Shown here piece by piece: positions 10,041 through 21,270 of a stretch of DNA of 30,375 bases. Position 1 is the first letter of the stretch; each line of letters starts with the position of its first letter. The position numbers and the translations under genes are program-made. The stretch lies in the NCBI GenBank assembly GCA_000969725.1, contig JXSR01S022628.1. The stretch is one strand, 5' to 3'. Origin of the DNA: Ophiothrix spiculata. Its lineage: Eukaryota; Echinodermata; Ophiuroidea; Amphilepidida; Ophiotrichidae. The notes beneath the pieces were generated by a model. It was not told the DNA's origin, made no database searches, and worked only from the letters and a program-made list of their open reading frames with translations.

Positions 10041-10045
10041 ATGTG
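10025..10045 (+). repeat. TAGATG microsatellite tail of the inserted LINE
   Basis: About three units of TAGATG follow the LINE 3' UTR and run into the target duplication ATGTG. Short simple-repeat tails of this sort are common at CR1/L2/Jockey-like 3' ends. Confidence 0.8.
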
Positions 10046-11243
10046 CTTCAACTTGATCATCCTTATTTGTTCTCCGCATGATGAATTCGCAGTACATATT
10101 GAAGAAGTATGGAGACAATATGCAGCCTTGGCGGACTCCTTTCCCCCTTCGGAACCAATCTGTCAAACCGAAATCTGTTCTATAAGCAGCTTTCTGGTTG
10201 GTATATAAATTCTTCATGAGTGCCACTAGATGGTATGGAATTCCCATGCTTAAAAGTATAGTCCAGAACTTGTTGTGATCCACACAATCGAAGGCTTTAG
10301 AATAGTCAAAAAAGCACATGAACAGTCCCTTCTGGTATTCCCTTTAAGTTTCCATGATTCAACGGATGTTTGAAATCTGATCACGAGTTTCCCGTCCCTT
10401 TCTGAAGCCATCTTGCGTCTGTGATAGTTCCTGCTCCATGCAGGGTTTCATTCTTCTTTGGATAAGCTTGAGAAGAACCTTGCTGCATGTGATATTAAAG
10501 GCAATTGTTTTGTTATTGCTGCATTCCCTGGCATCACCTTTTTTGGAACCGGTGTAATAAAATACAGCGTCCGCGTGACTGAAATGTCCTAGCCACTATT
10601 TAATTGTGTAAAACGTACTTGTACATGTGCGATCAATATATCATCGATTTCGACTTATTCCGTGTAGTTCAATTAGACCCGGACTCCTGGTGATGGGGGA
10701 CACTAAGTCTCATTACACCGATACAAAAACAGAGCGCTTCCAATCAAGAGGCCAAACTCTTTCAGACTTTGTTGCACAAATAAAGCATGATATTAACCCC
10801 AGCGTTACCAGTTTCTTGCAACAATTCTATCATCATCCACCCCTGGAGATTTATTAGTTGATATTGACTGCAGGGCCCATATAACATCTGATTTCGGAAT
10901 TCTGGTTCGCTAGCAGTGAATGGAAGATTGCATGGCTCTGTCATGGACGGATATCTTGATTACAGTTTTGGTGTACTTCTTCCATCATTACTGTATTTCA
11001 CCTTCTTCTGTCAAGATCTTGCTACTTTCATCTTTCAGGACACCGAGCTTGGCTTTAAATTCTTCTTTGTTGTTTGACTCTAGGTGTTTACATTTCATCC
11101 TGATAAAAATATTTGTCTTTCCTGGCCTTTCTCCGGTGGTAAACAATTTCAATGCTCCTTTTTGAGAGTCAAAATCTGACATTTTTAAAATTTCAAAATG
11201 TTAAAAGTTTCCAAAACTGCAGGTAGGTTTGGAATTAAAGAAA

Positions 11244-11276
11244 AATAAAGTGTTCTAAGTCACCCCAGTTTGAACA
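11244..11276 (-). repeat. Right arm, inverted GGGGTGACTTAGAACAC motif
   Basis: The reverse complement reads GGTGTTCAAACTGGGGTGACTT then AGAACACTT in part, resembling the motif at 8157-8205. The shared core is about 17 bp. If real, the pair encloses the nested LINEs. The outer ends do not align cleanly, so this is tentative. Confidence 0.35.
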
Positions 11277-11289
11277 CCAGAAAAACAAG

Positions 11290-12060
11290 AAGAATATGCA
11301 CATATTATACTCTTTAACAATTTAACAATGGGAAAGATAATAAGCAAGTAATACTGTCAGTAAAGCAAAATATATATCAGACCATTATGTCAAGCCTGTA
11401 CTGAAAATCTTGCAACCCCCGCACAAAAAAGTAATATTTTTGAAAGTACTCAACGAGATTTTTTTTAAAATTTTCACCTACAGCTATTCATGCATAAATG
11501 TTAGTGTAGTTAATTTAAAAAATTAACACAAACGTGACGATTTTTAAAAAATATATACATTGCTTTTCTTGGTCTGACATTTGCTTTGAACAAAGTATAC
11601 ATTTTAATACTGTATACATGGTATAGGGGCACGGACTTATTTATCATTGCAGTTTCTTTTAAAAGTACACGTAAATAGAAAATCAAACGCTAACTTTGTC
11701 ATGTACTAAGGCATGATCAGTTGATCTTGAATCGATTAAACAATAATCAACTTATATCAATAATTGATAGAATAATAAAAACACTTTTACAAGATGCACA
11801 CGAACATTTTCCTCTATATACAGTGAATGATACCTAATATTCAATATTATCAGATTATTTTAATGACGATTATTAATATATTAATATTTTATACATAACT
11901 ATTACGTGACACAAGAAATGCTGAGATAATTATTTTTAAAGGAAGTTTTCACTTTAATCTATTACTCCTTCAAATAATTGCTAATCTTAAATAAATATAG
12001 AAATGATTACAAATACCTAAATGTGAAAACAAAATCAAGGAATTCTTATTCCTGTTCTAT
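11290..12060. other. No recognisable gene
   Basis: Very AT-rich sequence preceding copy A of the tandem duplication. I see no coding region and no repeat family. Confidence 0.5.
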
Positions 12061-15000
12061 TTTTACTTCACAAATTGCTACAAGCAGAACAGACTTTATT
12101 AGAATTTAGAGTTTTATAAGGGGTACATTTACAAATAATTGCTCATATAAAATCTGGCCTTACTTAAAACCTAAGAACTGTTGATATTGACAGTGGTGTG
12201 TTTATTGATATCTCAACCGCCGCATTCGATCAACTCAAGTTACAAATCAAACATACCACTACACAATTGTTACGTCACCTCTGACATTTCTGTCGAAGTA
12301 AATGTAGGTAATTAGTTTTTCATGAAGAAAAGATTTGCCACGAAGGCTCCTTAGGCAATTGATTTTTTCATATAAATGACAGCCTTGTTATGGTATCTGA
12401 CCGCTGATATGATAAGAAATTAGCTCTGTGAAATCGGTCAACAAAAATAAATTGTATATATAGCAACAAAAAAAACCCCACTAATTTTTGCTTCACTCAA
12501 TTAATTATAAAATAAACAACGTAAACTATTAGCGGGATCTTGTAAATAAATGACATAAACATGAAGCAGATCACACGAACACAGGAAAGTTTTAACTATC
12601 TAAAAATTTATGAATTCCTAAAGAACCAGACTGGAAGGCAACTGCTTTAAGTCTATAACGATACAATAAGATAGTAGTAAAATGAGTTAAACAGTTGATG
12701 TACCAAACATTGTCTGATAAATTTGAAATAAATACAATAAAAACAACAAATCAGAATGCTATTTGATGCTTGCAACAGACTACTTTATTCCTTGTATGAA
12801 GATTCTTGTTTTTGAACGAACATAATTTAATATAATATTTTCTTGAAAAGTCGTGTCGACCAGTTTACTACTTATATGTAGCAAGAGTCTGTCTCACACC
12901 TTGAACGAAAAAAACAAAACAGTCAATACTAATGTATTGATGCTTCTCAGCATACGTGAAATTAATCTACAAATTCAGAAATGTTAGGAACAAAACACAC
13001 CAAAAGAATTCAATTGAAGAAAATATATGTTTTTTACTTGGAAGAGATACCAGAAAATGTTTTGGTTCAATTAAAAAAGATATACATTTATGCCGATGAA
13101 TTCGGCTATTTAACTGTAACCAAACAAATAACAAAACAAAGCAAAACAAAAACAAACAATCAAAAAAAAAATAATAATTTGAACCAATCGCTTAATTTTC
13201 AGCTAAATGGGTTTTACTTCAGCTGTCAACAGGCTTAACGATAGGTTATTGATAGATAGAATGTATAGGAAAAACTGATGAAGTAATGAAGCCATACAAT
13301 TCCTGTAAAAGATAACGGGATTTTATTATTGCAAGACAAGTATATAGTGTATTTTGGTTTTAAGTAAATGTTTATCAGATTGGATCACTATAGACAAAAC
13401 TTTCTTTGATCCGGTTGTCAGCCAGACAATAACCATTAAGATTATTTTAGAATTGTTTACACTGCTGTCCATATGTATCATTTTGAAGTTACGTTTTGAA
13501 GTAATCTGTTTGACTATGTATTTGTATTCTAAACAACAAGAAAAACGGGGTTGCTCGTATGAGTAACAATCGATGCGACGAAAAGTATGTTGAGGGTATT
13601 TGATTGGAGACAGGAATAACGATTACCCGAGTGTTAAGGCATGGTCCGGAATCTATTAAACATGAGTTGTCTTTATCGTGGTTAACCGTTGAAATTGAGA
13701 AGACGATTGAAGGATTTTATCTACTTGCAGAATACAAAATACTTTCAGCTTGATCGGTAGCAGTTTTGTAATTAAAGCAACAAGTATCAATTATATTTTA
13801 ACAACATGTATTCTATCTAGATATAAATAAGTCTCCAAACATTTGGTAACATAAAAACTTATTCATCAACAAACCTCCGATGTTATACTTGTTACCCAAA
13901 ATTCGAGAGATTAGTTGACCGAGTAGTAAATAATAGTTACATTATCGAATTCAGACGAGCATGCTCTTTCAAAATGTTAAAACTCACAACTCGAAAAGCG
14001 ATGACAGGTATCTTGTGACTATTTGAGTGAGTTTCGGGCGAGCTGACTTGAGCTCTTTGGCAGCGAGTAAAACAATCAGTAAAAGAGCTCGCTTTTCCTT
14101 AACTCCTCCTGAAGTGCAGCGAGTAATTGAGCTCTGAAATATTAGGAGTATTTACCAATGCTCGGACGAGTTCGCTGATTTTTCAATTCAATTAATTAGA
14201 AGTAAAAATAAATACAATGTTTTGAAAACCAAATAACTAATAAAACATGTTAAAATATTGTTATGGTAAAATGTGATATTTTGATGAAGAATTTACTTGT
14301 CCCATCTAAGCATGTTTAGGTACACCCCCGGTATTCATCAATTAAATATGGTTAGAATAAACATGATTGGGATTCATCTATGAATTATTCTTTTATTGCG
14401 GCTGATTATTAATGAATGTCCAGGTAATCTCTTTATTTAAATTCAAATTACGGTTAAGGCGAAATCATACTCGGCCTCCAAACAAATTTTTTCCTACAAA
14501 ACATTTGGTCGTGACGTCACCAAATATTTGCCATCGAACTTAAAGTATGAATGGGTAGCAAACATTTGGTCCAATGTATATATGCAATTCAATAGCATGT
14601 GCAATCTAGCACGAAATTTTATTTGGTCTCAACTCGGTGTTGAAGTTATTTTGTTTGGAGTCACTCGTCATTCTGACGTCACGACCAAATGTTTGGTAGC
14701 GAAAATTTTGTTTGGAGGCCGTGTATGTTTTCAGTACTAAAGATGCAAACGTTGTAAGGGAAGAAAGGGGCCATTTCGCTCATCGTGTTTGATGTTCATT
14801 GTTCGAATAAATGTGGACAAGAAACAGCCACATAGTACCTGATAATTGTGATGCGGAAGACCCATAAGAAAGACAGAGCTCCTGATTGCGGTGGTTAAAA
14901 TCGGAAGGTTTACTCCAATCAGAGGTTGCTCTGGGTCATTATACTAAGAGGTGAATGAAACGAAGTTCGTGAACATATGTCAAGTATGATGAAGCCATGC

Positions 15001-15211
15001 AGAACAACAAAGGCAGGGTAACTCACCTTTTTAAAACTGTCAATGTAACACAAAGCCAAGAACCTTCATTTAATGAAGTTAAGAGATATCGGGATATTAA
15101 TAGATAAGTAAGGCAGAAAAACGAATTATAGGTAATCGTAGTAGAGGATTATTGCTGAGAATTGTGAGAGTAACTTTATCGTTGTAGGTTTAAAGTAAGG
15201 CTTATGTAATA
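12061..15211 (+). repeat. Tandem segmental duplication, copy A
   Basis: Copy A aligns along its length with copy B (15660-18820) at high similarity, by eye near nine bases in ten with small indels. Anchors include CCTCTGACATTTCTGTCGAA, TTAGCGGGATCTTGTAAATA, GACCAGTTTACTA, GGAGACAGGAATAACGATTA and GAGCTCTTTGGCAGCGAGTA. It has one private MITE (14470-14723). Open frames inside it (for example 12981-13238 and 13354-13566) are not conserved as frames in copy B, so the unit looks non-coding. Confidence 0.9.
14470..14723. mobile_element. MITE private to copy A, TA target site
   Basis: It begins CTCGGCCTCCAAACAAATTT and ends with the inverse, GTTTGGAGGCCGTG. Arms of about 45 bp share CAAACATTTGGTCGTGACGT-type sequence and each contain the palindrome TGACGTCA. 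TA lies at both edges (14468-14469 and 14724-14725). Copy B has no such sequence at the matching place (around 18030-18070), which supports a discrete insertion. At 254 bp with no transposase it is non-autonomous, perhaps of a Tc1/mariner-type family. Confidence 0.85.
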
Positions 15212-15657
15212 TGTGGATCGTCATATCAAAAGGTACCTTAATACCGGCATAGTACATTACGAGATACGGGCCATTGAAGCTAAGCATAGTCAGAAATCAC
15301 GTCCAAGGTCGAATTTCTAATTTCATCAGAAAGGTTATCATTGAAGTGTATTCTATCATATTAATCAGGTTCCAACATCCAAAACATAAGAAAAATGTAT
15401 TAAAAACCAAGCTAAAAATCCTCTCTCCATTCAAGATTTACTAAGTACAAAAACTTTAAACTCGATTTTCTCAGAACTATAGTTTTCCGAATCAGCCCGA
15501 TGCCTTTTACCAATTTGGGTGTAACTTCGCAACCGAACATCCAATAACCAAAATCAAGGTGTCATTTTAAAGCTTAAAATCTCAGCTTTCAGATGAGACC
15601 AAAAAATTAATTTTGATTTTGCCGACCTTAAGGTACCTTTCGATATGACGGGTCACA
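15212..15657. mobile_element. MITE at the A/B junction, TA target site
   Basis: It begins TGTGGATCGTCATATCAAAA and ends in the inverse: the right end reversed begins TGTGACCCGTCATATCGAAA. Both arms continue AGGTACCTTAA. TA flanks each side (15210-15211 and 15658-15659). The 446-bp interior has no coding frame. It sits exactly where copy A ends and copy B begins. Confidence 0.82.
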
Positions 15658-15659
15658 TA

Positions 15660-18600
15660 TGTGATATTTCATACGCTGCTTCAAGCAGAATGGGCTTTAT
15701 TAGAATTTAAAGTTTTATATATTGGGTACAATAATAAAATGCTCATATAAAATTTGGCCTTATTTAAAACCTTAGAACTGTTGATATTGACAGTGGTGTG
15801 TTTAATATTATCTCAACCTCCTCATTCAATCAATTCAAGTTACGAATCCAAACATACCTGTACACAAAACTATTGTTACGTCACCTCTGACATTTCTGTC
15901 GAAGTAAATGTAGGTAATTAGTTTTTGGCAAAGAAAAGTGTGCCAAGAGGGCTCCATAGGCAATTGGTTTTTTATATAAATGCCAGCCATGTTACAGTAT
16001 TTGACCGCTGATATGATAAGAAACTAGCTCTGTGAAATCGGTCAATAACAGCAAATTGTATATACAGCAAAAAAAACACACCACCTAATTTTTGCCTCAC
16101 TAAAATAATTATATTACAAAATAAAAAACGTAAACTATTAGCGGGATCTTGTAAATAAATGACATAAACATGAAGCAGATATCACGAACACAGGAAAGGT
16201 TTAATAACTATCTAAAAATTCATGAATTCCCAAAGAATCAGGCTGGAAGGCAACTGCTTCAAGCCTATAACGAGACAATAATATAAATGAGTTAAACAGT
16301 TGATGTACCAAACTACTTTATCAGACTACTTTATTCCTTGTATGAAGATTCTTGAAAACATATCAAAAATGAATTTTTGTTGTTTTTGAACGAACATAAT
16401 TTAATATAATATTTTCTTGAAAAGTCGTGTCGACCAGTTTACTATGTAGCAAGAAACATGAGCCTGTCTCACACCTTGAGCGAAAAACAAAGTCAATGCT
16501 AATGTATTGATGTTTCTCAGTATATGTGAAATGAATCTACAAATTCAGAAATGTTAGGAACAAAACACACCAAAAGAATTCAGAGGATCAATTGAGGAAA
16601 ATATATTTTTGTTTACTTGGAAGGGATACCAGAAAATGTTTTGGTTCAATTATTAAAAAAGATATGCTGATGAATTCGGCTATTTAATTGTAACCAAATA
16701 AATAACAAAACAAAGCAAAACAAAAATAAACAATCAAACAAACAAACAAAATCCCACAAAATAATTTGAACCAATCGCTTAATTTGTCAGCTAAATGGGT
16801 TTTACTTCAGGTGTCAACAGGCTTAACGATAGGTAATTGGTAGATAGAATGTATAGGAAAAACTGATGTAGTAATGAAGCCATACAATTCCAGTAAAGAA
16901 TAAAGGGATTTTATTATTGCAAGACAAGTATATAGTGTATTTTGGTTTTAAGTAAATGTTTATCAGATTGTCCAAAATTATCTTTGATCCGCATGTCAGC
17001 CAGACAATAACCATCAAGGTTTTTTTTTAAATGTAGATACTGCAGCCCATATTGATCATTTTTGTAGTTACGTTTGAAGTTAATATGTTTGACTTTGTAT
17101 TTGTATTCCAAGCAACTAAAAAGGAAAACGGGGTTGCTTGTATGAGTAATAATCGATGCGACGAAAACTTAGTGAGGGTATTAGATTGGAGACAGGAATA
17201 ACGATTACCCGAGTGTTTAGGCATGGTCTGGAATCTATTAAAGTGTTGTTCCCCATTTCTTGACATCATGAGTTGTCTTTAACGTAGTTAACCGTTGTAA
17301 TGGAGACGAATAAGGATTTTAACTTGAAAACATTCTACACGCAGAATACTAAATACTTTCAGCTTGATCTGTAGCATTTTTCTAATTAAAGCAACAAGTA
17401 TCAATTTTATTTTAATAACATGTAATCTTTCTAGGTATAAATTAGTCTCCAAATATTTGGCGACATAAAAACTATTCATCAACAAACCTCCGATGTTATT
17501 CTTGTTACTTAAAACTCGAGAGATTAGTTGACAGAGTAGTAAATATTAGTTAAATTATCGAAATAAGACGAGCATGCTCTTTCAAAATGTTAAAGCTCAC
17601 TACTCGCAAAGCGATCACAGTTATCTTGTGACTATTTGAGTGAGTTTCGGGCGAGCTGACTGGAGCTCTTTGGCAGCGAGTAAAACAATCAGTAGAATAG
17701 GTCGCTTCTCCTTAACTCCTCCCAAAGTGCAGCGAGTAATTGAGCTCTGACATATTAAGAGTATTATATTAAAAGTAAAATAAATACATTGTTTTGAAAA
17801 CCAAATAATTAATAAAATATGTTAAAATATTTTTATGGTAAATTGTGATATTTTGATGAAGAAATTACTTATGCCATCTAAGGACGTTTAGGTACACCCC
17901 GGCATTCATCCATTAAATATGGTCAGAATACAAATGACTGGGATTCATTTATGAAGTATTCTTTTATCGCGTCAGGTTAATAATGAATGTTTAGGTAGGT
18001 AATAAGTTTATTATATTCAAATCACGGTTATGCACTTAATGAAATTGTTGAAGGTCAGCAATGTTATACTAAAGGTGCTAACGTTGTAGGGGAAGAAAGG
18101 GACCATTTCGCTCATTATGTTTGATGTTCATTGTTTGGATAAATGTGATGTCTCACCCCGAAAGGGGGGACTTTGCAGATGATATCAATTTAGTTTTTTT
18201 ATTTCATCTTTTAAATCATTTTCTAAGCTTTAAAATGACAACTTATTGTTGAAATTGATCAAGGCAATTCAATTTCACAACAGAAAATCTGCTGGCAATT
18301 CTTATTATTTTCTAAGTATTTTTTGCTGCCTATTTTGACCAGTTTCTCGAAAAGTGTTCTGTCGCAAAGTCCTCCTTTTCGGGGTGAGTCATCACAAATG
18401 AGAACAAGATACAACTATATTGTAGCCGATAATTGTGTTATGGAAGACCCATAAGAAAGCCAGAGCTCCTGACAGCGATTATTTAAATATGAAAGCTTTC
18501 CTCCAATCGCAGGTTGCTCTTTATCAGAGGTGAATGAATTAAAGTTATCTAACATCTGTCAAGTATGATGAAGCCGTGCAGAAAAGCAAAGGCATGGTAA

Positions 18601-18820
18601 CTCCCCTTTTTAAAACTGTTAATGTATTACAAAGCCAATAACCTTTATCCTTTATATAATAGAGTTAAGAGATATCAGGGTATTAGAGTTAAGAGATCTA
18701 TCAGGGTATTAAAAGGTAGGCAAGGCAGTAATACAGATTATAAAGGGTAATTGCATGCTGAGAAATGTGATAGTGACTTTATCGTTGTGGTTTTCAAGTT
18801 AAGCTTATGCAATCTGTGGT
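15660..18820 (+). repeat. Tandem segmental duplication, copy B
   Basis: This is the paralogue of copy A in the same orientation. It lacks the 14470 MITE and carries its own at 18145-18395. It retains a segment near 17243-17267 that is missing from copy A but partly represented in copy C, so A has probably lost it. No coding frame is shared between the copies. Confidence 0.9.
18145..18395. mobile_element. MITE private to copy B, probable AAAT target duplication
   Basis: The left end GTGATGTCTCACCCCGAAA is mirrored by the right end, which reversed reads GTGATGACTCACCCCGAAA. Both arms go on to GGACTTTGC. AAAT flanks both sides (18141-18144 and 18396-18399). Copy A at the matching site (about 14810) has a single AAAT, reading AATAAATGTGGACAAG. 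The 251-bp element has no coding frame. The duplication could be assigned one base differently because the flanks resemble the ends. Confidence 0.88.
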
Positions 18821-18895
18821 AATTTATTTCCGCTCTGTCTGACTAACGCCAACAAATTACAAATTACTTAGACATTAAAAATGAAACAGTATGTA

Positions 18896-19861
18896 AGTTC
18901 GGTGGAACTCAAAATTCGGATACGTATCCGAATTCGGATACCCACGTACATTTCGTATCCAAATTGTGATACCCGTCACAGAATAAGGATATGGAGGGGT
19001 ATCTGAATTCTAATACGCCTGTCGTGGCACAGGAAACAAATCGATAGCGCAAGCTGGCAAAGCAAGCTGGCAAGTACACGTAGAACAAAAAAACCCATCT
19101 TTCTTGCATTTATGATAAATCTATTATGTGTGGTGCTCTGGCAAAATGAGCGGAAAAGTCGCGATTGAAGATTTTGAATAAATGGCTGCTAAAGTAAAAC
19201 TATGATGAAAAGAGCAAATTTCGGTTTTTGACATAAAATGCATTAATGTATTAGTGTGAACCTATACCTCGCGTTTTGAAGGTCAATTATGCCGGGAAGT
19301 GCAATTATTTGGGTTTATTGATTGCGTTTTGCTATTATACACTATAGTAATCTGTAACTTTAAAACCGATTTGCGACAATTTTTTACTGCCAGATATTTA
19401 GTGGATTATCTTGTATTTCGATCTGTAAATGAAAATTGTAGAAAGAAAGTATGACATATTATATATCATTCGAAAGCTGAGATAAAAGAGAATTAGAATA
19501 CGCCATAAACTCAATTTTGAAAATCGCGACTTTCCGCTCATTTTGCCAGAGCACCACTCATATGTGGAAATGTCATTTCTATCTGTGCAATTCCAGCGGG
19601 ACATGTTCGAAACATGTACTGATAGCCCCTTAATAACAGAATGCAACATAATTTTGCCAATACTTTCTTAGAATATAGATGACAAATGATGATGTTGTTG
19701 ACTTTAATATATACCGGTATGATGTGCGGCGAAGCTGAATATTTATTTCAGCTGATTTCCGTTTCAGCTGTTTTTAATCCAAATTCGGATACGGGTATCA
19801 GAATTTTGATACGGAGTATCCAAATTCGGATTCGTTTCCGAATTGTGAGTTCCGCCGAACT
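18896..19861. mobile_element. TIR element, itself interrupted by a second MITE
   Basis: The outer arms are AGTTCGGTGGAACTCAAAAT and, reversed from the right, AGTTCGGCGGAACTCACAAT. Subterminal regions on both sides hold repeated ATTCGGATAC-like blocks. ATGT occurs one base outside each end, so a 4-bp duplication is possible but uncertain. Without the nested element (19127-19560) it would be about 530 bp. No transposase was seen. Confidence 0.8.
19127..19560. mobile_element. MITE nested inside the element at 18896-19861, TA target site
   Basis: It begins TGTGTGGTGCTCTGGCAAAA and ends with the inverse: reversed it begins TGAGTGGTGCTCTGGCAAAA. Both arms continue TGAGCGGAAA...GTCGCGATT. TA flanks both sides (19125-19126 and 19561-19562). 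At 434 bp with no coding frame it is a non-autonomous element, younger than its host. Confidence 0.87.
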
Positions 19862-21270
19862 GATGTGGTAACGTAAAAGTGAAGTGTCTTTGGGAGCATT
19901 AGCGTAACCAGAGGTGGTGCACAGGCACGAGTACGACCAATGTCGAACGCCGCTGTCGGAATAATTGTAAGTTTACCAATATCCGTTAATTGTGTCGTAA
20001 CTGGTATTGGTAGACAATTAGAGGAAAAATACACTTACAAAAACAGCTGCATAGTTTTTTGTTGTTCAGTAACAACAAATGACAAGAAATTAGACCAAAT
20101 TTTATAAGAAACTTTTTTCTTTTCTTGTTTTTTGTTCTGCTTGTTAGTTTTTGAAAACTACGTTAAAAATAGGGTGTAACTTTTGGGTTTCAAAATCCGT
20201 TGCCGGTAAAACCTTAAAAGTTTGCACCACCGATATTGAAAGCCTCGTTACACCACTCACCTTTGTTTTTGGTGGACATTTTGAATTGCCCGTTCACATA
20301 TAAGTCAATGGGGAAATGATTATAGAGGGCGCTATAACCCTCTACTTTTAACCATTTGTAGTCTTTTTTCCTCTAGCAAACAAACAGTTTGCAAACTTAA
20401 TTATTTGATTTCATGAAATTTACAGGATAGCGCTACCTTGACCTGGTTCCTTCGGTTTTATGGTTCGGGCTAGTTAATTCATAGGTTCCATGATGCACAA
20501 TTATTAAAATCGTGTAAACTAAGATTGATCGTCCCTGTTATTTATACAAAACCCTGTAACCACCTGGTAAAATATAGTCCAGGTCATAATTGCTGATGGT
20601 GAATATGTATGTCGTACTTCTCTAGCGTTCTCATTATATTCGCCGTAGAAGAGATGCCACAATTTGATTAATCTCCAAGAAAATCAGTCTTAATATTCAT
20701 GTGATTATCGGTATCTACTTAAATTTCCCGCGCAAAAGCACTCAATTGCCAAAGAATGTAATGTAGTTCGCTGTAAGCTATATTGTTTGTATCAGTTGCT
20801 GAAAAAACCTAGGCTGTTATGTTATAACTTTTACATCGAATGTGACATGGGTATAGAAGATAACAAGCACAGTTTTAAAACATCAGGCTTAGACAGACGT
20901 GTTATAGACACCATGCGCTTTGTTGACAGCGAAAACTTCTGTAAACATTTTGATTCAGCGCTAATTTTGGTATAAAACAAGCTCTCTTAAACAATACCAT
21001 ATATACATTCTTTTATACAACTCTCAGACTAATAAAATGTTTTATTCTCTCACTCACTCACTCTTTCTCTCTCTCGGTAAAGTATTAACAAATTTCAAGT
21101 TAAGCCACACACAACCATGTCAAGAATAATGTTTTTTGATTTTATATTGTAGTTGTATGGAAAACGATCCTCTGCAAGTGTCAGATCCCTTGAACATTTA
21201 CTTAATTCTTGAATCAATACAGGCTCTCTTCATATTTGATATTGTGAATTACTTTGGCCGTGAGTGTGTA
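19862..21270. other. Unassigned spacer between the nested MITEs and D1
   Basis: No gene is recognised. There is a small hairpin (TAGAGGG/CCCTCTA, 20323-20344) and a CT-rich tract near 21037-21076. A weak, TTG-initiated 62-codon stretch (20787-20975) contains MRFVDSENFCKHFDSAL, which I cannot place in any family. Imperfect inverted motifs around GTAAC...GGTGGTGCA at about 19900 and 20260 are too broken to call. Confidence 0.4.

Larger units (their letters stand above)
8630..11180 (-). pseudogene. Decayed, 5'-truncated RTE/BovB-like LINE (reverse transcriptase), split by a younger LINE
   Basis: Minus-strand reading gives the order expected of an RTE-type reverse transcriptase. A linker (VLKDESSKILTEEGEIQ, about 10988-11035) comes first. 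An N-terminal RT block with KKGDARECSNN and DGFRKGRETRDQ follows (about 10350-10545). Next come motif A FFDYSKAFDCVDH (about 10274-10312), motif B GVRQGCILSP (about 10110-10139), motif C YADDTTLI (9282-9305), and frameshifted post-RT pieces such as AMNKLDTLIKNHDIS and CISWMQMITNKNV down to about 8630. The spacing and wording match the BovB/RTE clade. The apurinic endonuclease domain is absent, which suggests 5' truncation. Multiple stops and frameshifts make it dead. A segment near 10560-10740 fits the family poorly and may be another insertion. The block between motifs B and C is interrupted by the plus-strand LINE at 9340-10040. Confidence 0.88.

Noticed and set aside
12981..13566. Open frames of 70-85 codons inside copy A
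   Set aside because: They are Lys/Asn/Ile-rich, start in AT-rich DNA and are broken by indels in copy B, so they are not under coding constraint.
14528..14740. 70-codon plus-strand open frame
   Set aside because: It lies almost entirely within the MITE at 14470-14723 and reads through its TIR.
19895..20265. Possible further TIR element (GTAACCAGAGGTGGTGCA against GTAACGAGGC...GGTGGTGCA)
   Set aside because: The match needs a large gap, there is no target duplication, and no empty site is available.
20787..20975. 62-codon plus-strand open frame with fairly balanced codons
   Set aside because: It begins at a TTG rather than an ATG, matches no family I know, and has no paired splice or promoter signals beyond a moderate acceptor-like sequence.
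21037..21076. CT-rich tract (TCTCACTCACTCACTC)
   Set aside because: Ordinary low-complexity sequence. No downstream exon supports a polypyrimidine or promoter role.
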